Shown here: piece by piece, positions 12,726 through 24,608 of the stretch
How the letters are laid out: every line of letters begins with the position of its first letter
Numbering within the stretch: the stretch's first letter is position 1
Notes under the pieces: generated by a model
What the model saw: only the letters and a program-made list of their open reading frames with translations
Database searches by the model: none
Told to the model about the DNA's origin: nothing
Source: Tetradesmus obliquus
Lineage: Eukaryota > Chlorophyta > Chlorophyceae > Sphaeropleales > Scenedesmaceae
Assembly (NCBI GenBank): GCA_030272155.1
Contig: CP126194.1
Span: forward strand, 1,054,001 to 1,118,000
Reading direction: 5' to 3'
DNA length: 64,000 nt
Made by a program: the position numbers and the translations under genes

Positions 12726-15700
12726 ATGAGCGGCGCCAGCAGCAGCAGCAGCAGCAGCACCGCGCACATGCCCTGCGAGCCCCCTGCAGGGCACCCGGAG
12801 GCGGTGACAGCAGCAGCAGCAGCGGAAGGGGCAGCAGCAGCAGCAGCAGCAGCAGATGAGCTGTTTGTCACCACATCTGAAGATGACAGCGGCGGCTGGC
12901 ACACGGTGCAGCGACGAAGGGCGCTGCAGCGCACTGGCAACAGCAGCAGCAGCATCCGCGGTATCGTGGCTGTTGCCCGTGGCAGCAGCAGCAGCAGCAA
13001 GCCTGTGCGAGTGCTGGTGCGGCCTGCTGCTGCTGCAGCAGCAGCTGCTGGCAGACGCTACAGCAGCAGCACCATCACAGCCAGCAGCACTGGCACAGTG
13101 CAGCCAGCAACTCCAGAGCCTGCAGCAGCAGCAGCAGCAGCAGCAGCAGCGCGGCGGCTGATGTCTGAGGCCCACAAGAGTGCTGCTGACCCGCTGACTG
13201 GCCGCATCCGCTGCCTTGTGTGCGGCAAGGCGTTTACTGCATACACCTTCCTAGCACAGCACCTGGCAGACATGCATTACGGATTGAACAGCGAGGATGC
13301 GAAGGTAATGCAGCTGCGGCAGCAGCAGCAGCAGCAGCAGCAGTGTGGTGTGGCAGCAGCTGGCAGCAGCAGCAGCAATGCCGCTGTGGACTTGGCTGCA
13401 GAGAACTTCCCTTCGCTTGGCAGCAGCAGCAGCAGCAGCAATGCAGCTGCTGCAGCTAGTGCTGCTGCTGGGAGCTGGGCGACTGCAGCTGCAGCTGCAC
13501 CCAATGCAGCAGCATTGCATGGCAGCAGCACAGCAGCAGCAGCAGCAGCGCAGCACAGCAGCAGCAGCAGCAGCAAGCCGCGGCCAGCCAGCATGGCCAC
13601 CCTGGACCTCTCCCAGCTGCTGCTGCAGCACAAGAAGCAGCAGCAAGGCCAGCCTGCTGCCTCTCCTGGCGCCAGCAGCAGCAGCAGCACAGCAATCACA
13701 AAGCTCAGCCTGACAGCTGGCAGGGGCAAGCCCAGCAGCAGCATCAGCAGCAGCAGCAATGCGGCGAAGCTCCGGCAGCAGCAGCAGCAGGAGCGGCAGC
13801 AGCAGCGGCTGTCGCAGCAGCAGCTGCAGGCGATTCTGGCAGCAGCAGCAGAGCAGGGCCTCCGGGTGAAGTCAGGCATCAAAGGTCTCAAAGCGGCAAG
13901 CGGAAAGCGGCGGCTCTCCCACTTGAAAAGGTTAATTTATAGGGAGCGTGCAGACAAGCAGCTGGCAGCAGCACGGCATGCCACAGCAGCAGCAGAGGCG
14001 GCTCTGGGTGACGTACAGCAGCAGCTGCAGCAGCTGCAGCGGCGGCTGGCAGCAGCGGAGCAGCTGCAGGCGCTCATGGCAGCAGCAGTGGCCGGCAGCA
14101 GCAGCAGCGGCAGTGACGCTGGAAATAGTACAGCTCCAGAGCAGCAGCAGCAGCAGCAGCAGCAGGGTGAGGCAGCAGCAGGCAGCAGCAGCAGCAGCCC
14201 TGCCCCATTAACAGCAGCAACTGTGAGTGTTGCTGCGCTGCAGCTTGCGGTGCAGAAGGCTGCTGCTGCTGCTGCAGCAGCGCAGGCCAGCCTTGAGAAG
14301 CAGCGGCAGCAGCAGCACTCGGCGCAACAGCAGTGGAACAAGGCCTACAAGGTGCCTGAGGAGCCTGCTGCTAGTGGTGGTGCTGCTGCTGCTGCTGGTG
14401 ATGCAGCTACGGTATCTGGGGGTGATACAGCAGCAGCAGCAGCGCTAGCCCACACAGATGAGCAGCAGGAGGCAACAGCAGCAGCAGCAGCGGCTGAGCC
14501 TGTTGAAGCCACTGCAACCGCTACATCAACAGCAGCAGCAGCAACAGGGGCTGAGACAGCTGCTGCTCCAGCTGCTGCTGCTCCTGTGCTGCCTAGCTGG
14601 CTGCTGCCGGCTGGCAGTGACGATGAGGATGGTGATGACAGCAGCAGCAGCAGCACCTGGACGGATGGCAGCAGCAGCAGCAGCGATGACAGCGGAGACG
14701 AGGATGCTGCTGGTGAGCTGGCAGCAATGCACATACAATTGCGGCAGCAGCAGCAGCACGGCGTGTGTTGGCGGCAGCAGCAAGAGCAGCACCAGGGTAG
14801 TTGATGGTGACGTGCATCAGCAGTTGCGGCAAATCGTCTCATATATTCTGCCACCTGCACATGCTATGCACTGCTGCCAGATGCACACAGGTTCCGATGA
14901 TGTCTGTGCAGGAGCCATGGCTCGACACATGTGGCTGCATGCTCGTCCTCACAACCCGTTTGGACAACACAAACACACCAATTGAAACTATCTTTCTTTC
15001 AACCTGCTGCTGCTGCTGCTGCTGCAGGTGGCCTGCGCGGCTTTGTCAACGTGCTGTCGCAGTGGACGGGCGGCGGCAGCCAGCAGCAGCAGCAGGTGGC
15101 GCACGCCTTCAGAGCGGCACGACGCCAGGCAGCCAAGCAGCAGCAGCAAGTTCAGTCAGTTGCTGCCGAACCTGCTGGTCCTGCTAGCCCTGAGCAGCAG
15201 CAGCAGCAGCAGCAAGTTCCGTCTGTTGCTGCTGCGGCTGAACCTTCTATCCCTGAGCAGCAGCAGCAGCAGTCTGACAAGCCCAGTGGTGCTGCGGCGG
15301 CTGAGGCGGCAGCGGCGCTGCGTGCTGCTGCAGAAGATGAGGATGAGAGCAGCAGCGGCTGCGACTCTGACAGCAGCAACGGTGCGTACAGTGGTGCTGC
15401 TGCAGGGTGCTGCTGCTGCGCATGATGGCTCAGCTGCCTGCTGCTGAGTGTGAAAGGCACAGTGCTGCTGCTGTGCATGATGTTGATGGCGCAGCTGCCT
15501 GTTGCTGGCTGTAAAGAGCGTGGCAGGCAGATGTACAGCACAGCTCGTCTGTGGTGCTGTCCACACGCCGTCTTTTTAACGGAGTTGTATGGATGTATCG
15601 GTCAACTGTGTGCTTTGTACGCTGTGGCTTGTGCACCTTTGCTGCTCTCACATGACACACCTGCCTGCAAACACTGCCTTTCCCGCCACATGTTCCTGAT

Positions 15701-16328
15701 TTGACTGTGTTTGACATGCATTGCTGCTGCTGCTGCTCCTGTGTCCACCTGCAGATGACGATGATGCTGCCCTGCCTGCATGGCTCGCTGCTGCACCCAC
15801 GCCAGCTGCTGCTGCACTACAGCAGCCACTAGCAGCAGCACCAGCACCACCAGCAGCAGCAGCAGCAGCAGCAGGGCCTGAAAAGGAGGTTCCTACAAGC
15901 AGCAGCAGCAGCACTGCCGCTGTCTGCAGCTCTGATGTTTCGCCAAGGCAGCAGCTGCAGCAGCCCTCCCCTGTTCCTGCTGCAACGCCTGTGGTAATCG
16001 AAGGCAGCAGCTGCATTGCTGCTCCTCTGCAGCAGCAGCAACAGCAACAGCGGAAGCAGCAACAGCCGCCGCAGCAGCTGCAGCAGTACTCAGCAATTGG
16101 CAGCATGCTGCAACAACTGCCTTCAGGCAGCCCCAATCAGCAGCAGCAGCAGCAGGGCCCGCCGTCTTCAAGTGGCACTCCGGCAGTGTCACCGCTGCCA
16201 CGTAGCAGCTCCAGCAGCAGCAGCAGTGGCAGCAGCAGTAGCAGAACAATGCAGCAGCAGCAGCAGCAGTATGCGCTCATGGGTGTACAGCAAATGGCAG
16301 CACCGCCTCCACCCCCTCCTCGGCCACC

Positions 16329-16360
<32 letters not shown>

Positions 16361-18686
16361 TGGCTCGCTCACAGTCACAGAAGCTGTTGCAGCAGCAGCA
16401 GCAGCAGTTCCAAGCGCAGCCTTATCAGCTTCAGTCATGGCCACAGCAGCAGCAGGATGCGCATCAGTATCTACAGCAACAGCAGCAGAATGCGCAACAG
16501 TACACGCTGCAGGAGCAGCAGCAGCAGCAGGGCATGCGGGTGTTCTACCCCTCGAACTCCTTCAACTCTGCAGGCAGCGGCAGCGGCGCCAGCAGCAGCA
16601 ACGCAGCAGCTGCTGCTGCCGCTGCTGCCCTGGCTGATTCTCTCGGCAGCCCTGGAGCCACCAGCAGCAGCAGCAGCATGCTTCGGCCTCGGGCTCCCGT
16701 AGCTCAAGTCTCAGCCTCCAGTCAGTCCCAAAGTCAGAGTCAGACTCAGACTCAGGGCTACTCAAGAGCTCCTCAGCTCTCAGCTGGCTTCCCTGCCAAT
16801 AGCAGCCACAGCCCGCTAGCCCGCATAAGTGCAGGCAGCAGCAGCAGCAGGAACGCAGCAAACGCTATCAACCCTCCTTCGCTAGCGAGGCTGAGTGGCA
16901 GCAGCAGCAGCGCATTGGGTGGTTGGGGCGGCGGCGGCGGCAGCAGCAGGGCAGGCAGTGGGCTGTACAATGCACCGGGCAGCATTGATGGCGGCAGTCC
17001 TCAGGAGGGTTTAGCAATGCTCAGCGGCGGTTCAGGAGAACTGTATGGCCTGACTGGGGAGCAGCAGCAGCAGCTGATGTACCAGCAGCTGCAGCAGCAG
17101 CAGTTGGCGGCCGCAAGCAGCATGCAGCAGCAGCAACAGCAGCAGCTGCAGCAGCTGATCGCAGCTGGAGCGTTTGGCATGCCGAGCAGCACGAGTGCTG
17201 CCAGCAGCTGCATTGGCGGCAGCAGCAGCGATCAGCTGAGCCAGCTAGGGCTGGCAGCAGCAGCAAACAGCAGCCTTGGCTTCCCTGCAGGCATGCAACA
17301 GCAGCTTGACAGCAGCAGCAGCTATGCGGCATCTGCTGCTGTGGCTATGCTGCAAGGCATCAGCCCAACCAGCAGCACCCTGTATGGTGGAAGTCCCACA
17401 GGCGGCAGTCCTTTGTTTGGCGGGAGCCCCTTGATGGGTGGATCGCCAACATATGCTGCTGGCGTTGATCAGGATTTTGCTGCTGGCGGCGGCCAGGGTT
17501 TTGATGCCTTCTTGAACCACAGCATGCAGGCGCCAGGGTCGATAGCGGAGCTGCAGCAGCAGCAGCAGCAGCTGAATGCAGTGGCAGCCATGAATGCTCA
17601 GCAGCAGCAACAGCAGCAGCAGCAGCAGGATGCTGAAGATGTTCAGGCGATGGCGCTGCAGGTTGGAGCTGCTGCTGCAGCAGCACACAACGACCCTGCT
17701 GCTGCTGCTGCTGCCGCAGCAGCAGCAATGGTGTCATTCAAACAGCAGCACCAGGACCAGCAGCAGCAGCAGATGCTCCAGGCCTACCAGGACTACCTGA
17801 TGGGTTGTGGTGTGGACATCAACAGCCTTGCAGGAAACGGCCTTGCAGGAAACGGCCTTGCAGGAAACGGGCTTGCAGGAAACAGCCTGCTGGCTGCAGG
17901 ACTCGGCGTAGATCAGCAGACGCTGCAGCAGCTGACTGCTCAGCTGCTGGGCGGGGCAGGCATGCTGCAGCCGGACTCTGCTGGGGTTCAGTCGGACCTG
18001 GCGGCTGGGGTTTGCGGTGCAGGGTTTGGGCCTGGTCCCTCTGACCAGGGTTTACCCGGCAGCCCGCAGGCAATTGTGCAGGTTTTGGGCCCACCGGGGC
18101 TTGACGGCGCGTCCATGTTTGCCGGTGAGTATTGTGATGAGGGTGCTGCTTGCTGCTGCTGTGCACCACGTAGTGCCAGCGTGCTTCATGGCAGGCGTAA
18201 TTTAGACATGTAGCTGCAACAATGCATGCTTCCAAGTCGCCTTTGGGATGATTTTGGGGTGCTGTCCACCTCTGCTCTTGCATGCACAACCCATGCTGCT
18301 GCTGCAGTGCCGTGTCTTGCATAGCTCTGTAGCTGTGTCCATGTACAAAACTGGCTCCAACCCTTCCTGCAATACCTTGCTGTTGCTGTGCATCCACTGC
18401 TGCAGGCGGCAGCATGGTGGGTCTGTCAAGTGGATCATTCACTGGTGGCCAGCTGCAGCAGCAGCAGCAGCCTCCGCCGCCGCCGCAGCCAGCACAGCGC
18501 AACCAGCAGCAGCAGCGCGGCAGCAGCAGCACTGGATTCAACTGCGATCTGTGCCATTTGAGCTGCAACTCTTCAGCCACGCTGCAGCAGCACCTACTCA
18601 GCCGCCGGCACATTGCCCGCGCTGCGCATGCTGCCCTTGCATCTGCACAAAACCACCAGGGCTCATCCGGCACAGCAGCAATGCAC

Positions 18687-18717
<31 letters not shown>

Positions 18718-20211
18718 GTGTGCCCAGCTCGGCAGGGTTTGCCATGCAGGGTTCAGCAGATCTAGATTCCTCAGGCATCAGCAGAGCAGCGTCTGGCTAC
18801 CTCAGCAATGTCAGCAGCATGAACATGCTGCAGCAGCAGCAACAGCTGCAGCAGCTGCAGCAGCTGCAGGCGGCATACAGCGCCAACGGAGCTGGCAGCC
18901 CCATTAATCAGCCGCTACAGCCGCACGTAGCAGCAGCAGCAGCAGCCGCCGCCGTTGCTGCTGCTGCTGCCACCGGCATGCCCCACCTGGACCTCCTGGG
19001 CCTGCCGAGCCCCTCAGGGTTCAGCACCAGCCGCCACAACCCTGCCCTGGGCGCGCTACAACCTCCTCCGGGACTCCCTGGCAGCATGCTAGGGTTTAAC
19101 AGCAGCGCTGGCGGGGTTCAGGGCAGCAGTCCGCGCGGCAGGAGCCCGCCACGTGGCAGCAGTCCTGCAAGAGGAGGTAGCCCGCGGGGTGTGAGTCCTG
19201 GGGGTAGCCCCAGGAGCAGTGCTCTGACGTATGTTGGTCCAAATGCGGCTGTGCAGGCGTACTGCAAGCAGGAGATCAGTGCCGGGCTGAATGCGGCTGT
19301 GGCTGGGCTGCTGACCAGCATCAAGGGCTTCCAGGACCGAGCCATGGCCAAGAACCCTGCCAAGGTGGGTGTATGATTGTGTGGCGTGCTGTGGGTTCTG
19401 GAGCCTGCTAATCTTGCATCAGTGCAAAGAGTTGTGATAGTGTGTGAGAGAGGTTGTGCTAAAGCGCAAACGGCCGGTGGTGGTCTGCTGGATGTTCTAG
19501 ACATTTTGCCAGAGATCTGCCAGTGTCATATGACAAGAGGCGAGATCGTGCTGCAGCAGGCAGTGCAGGGCTTGCTGCCGGCGCTGCATCGCGCGTATTG
19601 AAGACTTGCTGTCTTGCTCCCGCCTGCAAATTCACAAGCGCCACAACCTGCTGCTTGTGCTGCTGCTGCTGCTGCAGGCCAACATGCGCCGCTGGTACGT
19701 GTGCGGCCTGCGGGAGGTCCGGAAAGCCATCAAGTCCGGGAAAGCCCGGGCCGTGCTGCTGGCCCCGAACATCGAGCAGATCGAGGCCGAGGGCGGGCTC
19801 AACGATTCCGTCGACGACATCATCGCGAGCTGTGGAGCCGCATCCGTGCCGGTCGTTTTTGCGTTGAGTCGCAAAAAGATGGGCGAGGTGTACGGGTTTC
19901 GAAAGCGGATGTCGGCGATCGCGCTGCTCGAGGTGGGCGGCGTGCAGGAGGTGTTCGATCAAGTGCTGAGTTTGGCTGCTGAGGGACGCAGCAGGTGGGC
20001 GGAATCCCATCCTGAGCAGGCTGCTGCGGATGCTGCTGCTGCTGTTGCGGCAGCAGCGGCCGCAAAGCTGGCGGCAGCTGTTCCGGCAGAGCGCGAGGGC
20101 GCGTCTGCTGCTGCTGCAGCAGCAGGGCCGAGTAGCAGCAGTAGCGCGGAGGCAGGTGGCTCTGCTGCTGTTGCTGCTGCAGGGACAGGCGGGGACGGTG
20201 TGGGGAGCTGA
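12726..20211 (+). CDS. SECIS-binding protein 2-like (L7Ae domain), 5 exons
   Basis: SBP2 binds SECIS elements in selenoprotein mRNAs and recruits the selenocysteine elongation factor. Exons 12726-14796, 15028-15381, 15755-18124, 18406-19364 and 19678-20211 join in phase to 2,095 residues, over twice animal SBP2. The C-terminal L7Ae-type RNA-binding domain begins near residue 1920: YVCGLREVRKAIKSGK, LLAPNIEQIEAEGGLNDS, VPVVFALSRKKMGEVYG. It is preceded, as in SBP2, by a helix ending IKGFQDRAMAKNPAK. Two C2H2-like fingers are visible: CLVCGKAF with HLADMH (about 163-185) and CDLCHLSC with HLLSRRH (about 1643-1667). A basic GKRRLSHLKRLIYRERADK lies near 400. Most of the rest is poly-Gln, poly-Ser and poly-Ala. 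The first in-frame ATG (12726) is used, though the frame is open upstream. The short SECIS-binding motif was not verified, so an SBP2-like relative without selenium function remains possible. Confidence 0.85.
17824..17885 (+). repeat. 15-bp in-frame tandem repeat in SBP2-like exon 3
   Basis: GGCCTTGCAGGAAAC recurs four times with one-base changes, encoding the pentapeptide GLAGN in series. It preserves frame and lies within low-complexity sequence. Confidence 0.9.
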
Positions 20212-20469
20212 GCAGCATTGCTGCCGTGGCTGTGGTGTGTAGCTGTGCACAACTGTTGAATGCAACTCAGCGGCGTAGCACAGCTGGGCAGTGTCGTGTG
20301 ATGCTGTGCCTCACCCCCAGGCAGCTAGTTGGCTGATGCAGATGTGTTGTGCACGGCTGCATGTGCGCTGAACTGCGTTGTGGGTGCCGTGTACAGGCTT
20401 ACAGCATGGGCAGCAACACGCAGGAGCAGCCGCATGCTGCGTGTCGGGCTGGCTGTGTTGTTGGATGTG

Positions 20470-20474
20470 TGTAA
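20470..20474 (+). terminator. Candidate TGTAA polyadenylation signal, SBP2-like gene
   Basis: TGTAA lies about 260 bases past the stop codon. TGTAA is the common algal signal; assignment is by motif and distance only. Confidence 0.4.
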
Positions 20475-23094
20475 GAGTTCAGTGCCGTGCTAGCATGGTA
20501 TGGCTTTTTCATGCGGCGTTGCACCAGTGCTGCTGCCGCAGTAGCTAGTTAGGGCAGCGGCATGCGCGTCAGCAGTGACCAGGGAACCGTCCATCTTTGT
20601 TTGTTCAAAAGGTTGGTGTTTTGCAGGTAGCACAGCTAGGCTAGCAGTGTTCTGGCCACTAGCTGGCAGTAGGCAAGCATGGGGCTGTGGCCAGCCTTGC
20701 TACTGTATTGCTGATGTACTGCTGATGTACTGCTGACAGCTGTCGGTGCACTGGGCAGCAGGTGTGAGAGCTGTCAACCTCACTGCTGCAGGGTGGGGTT
20801 GGAAGGGGGTGTTACCTCAGTGTCACCTCTGGGACTGTTGTCTGGGTGGTTGAACACAGTTATTAGGCCCTGGTCGGTAGCGTTATGCACTTCCGGTCTG
20901 TTTTGGCGGCAGCGACAGCGCTCAGCAGTGTGCAGAGATTGTGCTAGTAGCGGTGAAGCATGCTGCTGCTGCAGCTGCTTGCGGTGGCTCTGCAGCACAG
21001 CAAGAAGAACATGACGTTGTTTGGAGTAGCTCGTAGCTGCTGTCTTCCAGGTACAATTGCTTAGCATATGATTCGTCTTCGAGCGTGGCTGCCAACATGT
21101 TGGATGGCGCAACATGCCAGGGTGTAAACGGCTGCTGCTGCTGCTTCGCCCTGGCGGAAGACTGCTGTGTTCAGTGTCTCATGTCGCTACACTGCTGCTT
21201 TGCTGCTGTCGGCAGCTGGCACGCGCAGCAGCAGCAGCAGCCAGCATCTTGGTACGCGGGGAGGCGATGAAAAGTACTTATTGTTTTGCGTAGGCGGGAT
21301 GTGCTGGGCAAGTGCAGTATGCAAGGCATGCAGGCTTAGTGTGTTTGTAGCTATGCCTGTGGGTCCCTTGCTGTTGCCATGCGGTCTTGCAGTGCCCAGG
21401 CGCAGCGTAAGGCGTAGTTCTGTGCATGCGGTAGATGCTGCTGCTGCCATCGCTAGCGGTTTCACAATCCACTGTCTGGCGTGTGCATTGACAGTAGCAG
21501 CTACACATATTCTTTTTGTTAGGTGTGTTGGTGGTGTGAGGGGCGACAGGCTGTCGTGTTGCAGGCAGATGTCACATAGCGTTGGTGGCCTGGCAGTTGC
21601 ATAGGGTGCGGGGTTTTTGGCTCTTGGCTGCTTAGGGGGTTTCCTTTTCTGCATGGTTACTCTTAGTCGGGTTTTGCTGGCGGCATAGTTGCTCACAGCC
21701 ACCGCTGCTGCTGCCGTCACTGCAGTAGATGCTGGCAGCAGCTGCTGGTGATGGTTTCAGCATTTCTGAACTCTCTAGTCTTTATGTGCTGGTCTTAGGG
21801 CTGCCAGGTTTGTAGCGCTTGGTCAAATGCTGTGACACAAAATCAACCGGGCAAGCCGCATTTAGGTGCATCTAGGCTAGCTGCCTATTGCGAAACGCGT
21901 TAGCCAGCCAATATGCTGTGTGCAGCTCTGCTGATGGGGCTGGCGCGCGCCACAAGGGATGCAGGGCGTTGGTTTTCTCTCGTATTGTTCCAATGTCATT
22001 TTGATGTTATGCCGTGTCATGTTACAGAGGTGGGCCTGCGTGGGGGCATGATGGACTGCGGCAGTGGCAGTTTTACCTCCACACTTGGATCCCTTTGTCA
22101 CGTGTGCTACATGCAGTACAGGCGTGTAGCAAGTGCACGAGTGTTGCACGTATCGGGTGCCTGCCTGCGTGTCCGACAGCTCTCCCAATTGCAATATGTC
22201 TGCTGGTGGCAACAATGGCTGTTCAGCAGTGTTGTGGCACGTAGCAGTGTCCGCACAGAATCGTCTGTCCTTTCAGTAGTACAAAGCATACTTTCCAGAC
22301 TCTTGTCACATCGTGTTGATGCGTCACTGTGTGCCCTCACATATGTCATGTGTGAGGGGCCTAACACGGTCAACATGATGACATGGGATATGACTTGCAT
22401 ATGCATGGTGGCAGGTCCCATCAGCCTGCTCAGGCATCTGGTCTTGAGGCCTTTGAAGCTTGCAGCTGGCTATGTGCTTGGCAGCACTGCCACGTCTTGC
22501 GCTGGCTATGTACTGTACACAGCATGTGCATGCATGTGCAGCTGCTGCAGCTGCTAGGCAGCGCTCTCTGCAAGTTGGGCGATAGTTATGTAGCATGCGC
22601 TTGCTGCCAGCCGCCGCGCTGTGTGCACTCGTATTACTACCAACTGTGGAGCAGGCCGATGTTGGAGGTTGTTCGTGCAACAAGTTCAGGCATCGCTTGT
22701 CTCTGCTGTGCTGCGGCAGCAGCCTCCAGTTGCAGCTGAGCTCACCTGGCCGGTCCAGTATGCGGCAGCACTGAAAACAATGTGTGTGGTCCAATGTGTG
22801 CGCCAGTGTGTGTGGTCCAACGTGTGTGTGGCAGCGCTGCAACCAATGTGTGTGGGCACACCGTGTAACGCCTCTATCTATCTGTCAATGTGTGTGGTCA
22901 TGATCATGCTGTCAAACTGCCTTGGTTCGTGCTTGACTGAGGATCCTGACAGCATCAGCTGGCAGCTTAAGGCAGTGCTGCACTGCCGGCCAAGACACCG
23001 TGCCTGCACCTTGCTACAGCGGCTAAATAGCCGAAATTTGCTTATATCAGATAGCTATCCGATTATGCAATGCTCACCATGCGCACAGCACAAG

Positions 23095-23115
23095 TTACAC
23101 AAGCGTCAAGTTACA
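23095..23115 (-). terminator. Two candidate TGTAA polyadenylation signals, TDP1
   Basis: On the minus strand TGTAA occurs twice, 16 bases apart, about 190-210 bases after the TDP1 stop. Distance and strand fit a short algal 3' UTR. Confidence 0.45.
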
Positions 23116-23303
23116 CAGGGCTACGTGGCGAGGCCGCACCCTCAACCCGCTGAGGCTCTGGTCCTGCAAAGGGCATCAGGGACTGCCGGTGCATACTATG
23201 GCAACCAGTTACTAAAGCAAGACATAGCAACAGCACCATCAGACCCGCGCCGCTCGGCGCGCAGTGCGCACTTAACTCAAAGTTCAATAATTTGAGCGAG
23301 ACC

Positions 23304-24554
23304 CTAGGCATCCCAGGGCGGCTCTGTGTTGCCGTAGAATCGTAGCGGGGTGTTGCCGCAGGTGTAGCCGAATGCATCAACACCAGGGAATGGGCGTGGC
23401 GGGTCCACACACCATGGCACCTCACCCTGCTGGTACTGCTTGGGAGGCAGCAGGTACGGCAGCGGCAACAGCACTGGCACACCGCTCCTGCTGCTGCTGC
23501 TGGGCTGGGTGGCAGTGTCAGCAACCTGCTGCTGCTGTTGCTGGAGGCCAGTCCAGGCATAGAAGCGCACTGGTGGTTTAGAGGCAGACCCTACGTTGCT
23601 CCCAGCTGCTGCTGCTGCTGCTCCTGGTGTCTCATGGGTGCAGCTGTAGTGCCTGGTTGCAGCACAGGAGCAGCAACAGTACACAGTGGCACTAGGAGCT
23701 ACATCAGATTTCCAATAATACATATAAATACCACAAAACTTGTACTCGCACAATGCTACCATAGCTCATAGCTTTGATCAAGGTTAGGACGTGCAAGCGC
23801 CTGATAGCGTGCACCCTACATGCATAAGCAACTGCACAACATCACATCTGTCGCCATCACATGTGCTGCTGCTCAGGCTATCGCTGCTGCTGCTGCTGCT
23901 GCTGCTGTTGTCACCTGTGTGGGTGTGCCCTGTATGCTGCCTCCAGCTCTGGCGTCAGCAGCACACCCAGCTCATAGCTGCAGCAGACATACGGTGCGCA
24001 TAAGCAGGCCAGCAGCAAACAATATATAAAATTATTCGGCTGACACAGGGTTTGCCACATCACTGCTTGTGTCAGCAGCACCCCCAGCTCGTAGCTGCAG
24101 CAGACAGGGACATGACAGCAGCAAGGATCGTGCAGACAGTGATGTTGGCCGATGAAGTGCGCCACAGTGCGGCTTGTGTTGGCAGCACACCCAGCTCATG
24201 AATGCAGCAACACGAACATAGACACAGCAGATAGATTTCCAAAAAGTGTCAAAAGCATATGAAAGGTGCTGGGATGTGTCACCTGCGGACCATGAGCTGG
24301 CTGCCGCCCTTCTGCAGGCTGCCCCAGGCCGCCTTGCTCAGGTTGTGGCTGGCAATGATGCACCACGCCAGCTCAGCACCAGCACCAGCAACACCATGCT
24401 GCTGCTGCTGCTGCTGGGGTTGGCAGTCTGTGGCGGCTTGCTGGCTGCTGCTGCTGCTGCTGCCAGGTGGCAGGTAGCGTGTGTACGTCTTGATGTGGGG
24501 CATGGCTGACTGCCTGCCAGCAGGCTCGCCACCCCACCTGCAGGAAATGCAGAC

Positions 24555-24608
<54 letters not shown>

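Larger units (their letters stand above)
20212..23303. other. Convergent intergenic region, SBP2-like and TDP1 3' ends
   Basis: Both neighbours end here. TGTAA, the usual green-algal polyadenylation signal, occurs at 20470-20474, about 260 bases after the SBP2-like stop. On the other strand it occurs at 23099-23095 and 23115-23111, about 190-210 bases after the TDP1 stop. Between them are local direct repeats (TACTGCTGATG near 20700, GTGTGTGGTCCAA near 22780-22830) and open frames up to about 214 codons with no recognisable product. I assign no gene. Confidence 0.45.

Noticed and set aside
12554..14860. Long antisense frames rich in Ala, Cys and Leu opposite the SBP2-like exon 1
   Set aside because: They are reverse readings of CAG tracts (CTG as Leu, TGC as Cys, GCT as Ala) with no conserved motif.
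21913..22557. 214-codon frame in the SBP2-like/TDP1 spacer
   Set aside because: No recognisable domain, no splice-supported extension, and composition unlike the neighbouring genes.
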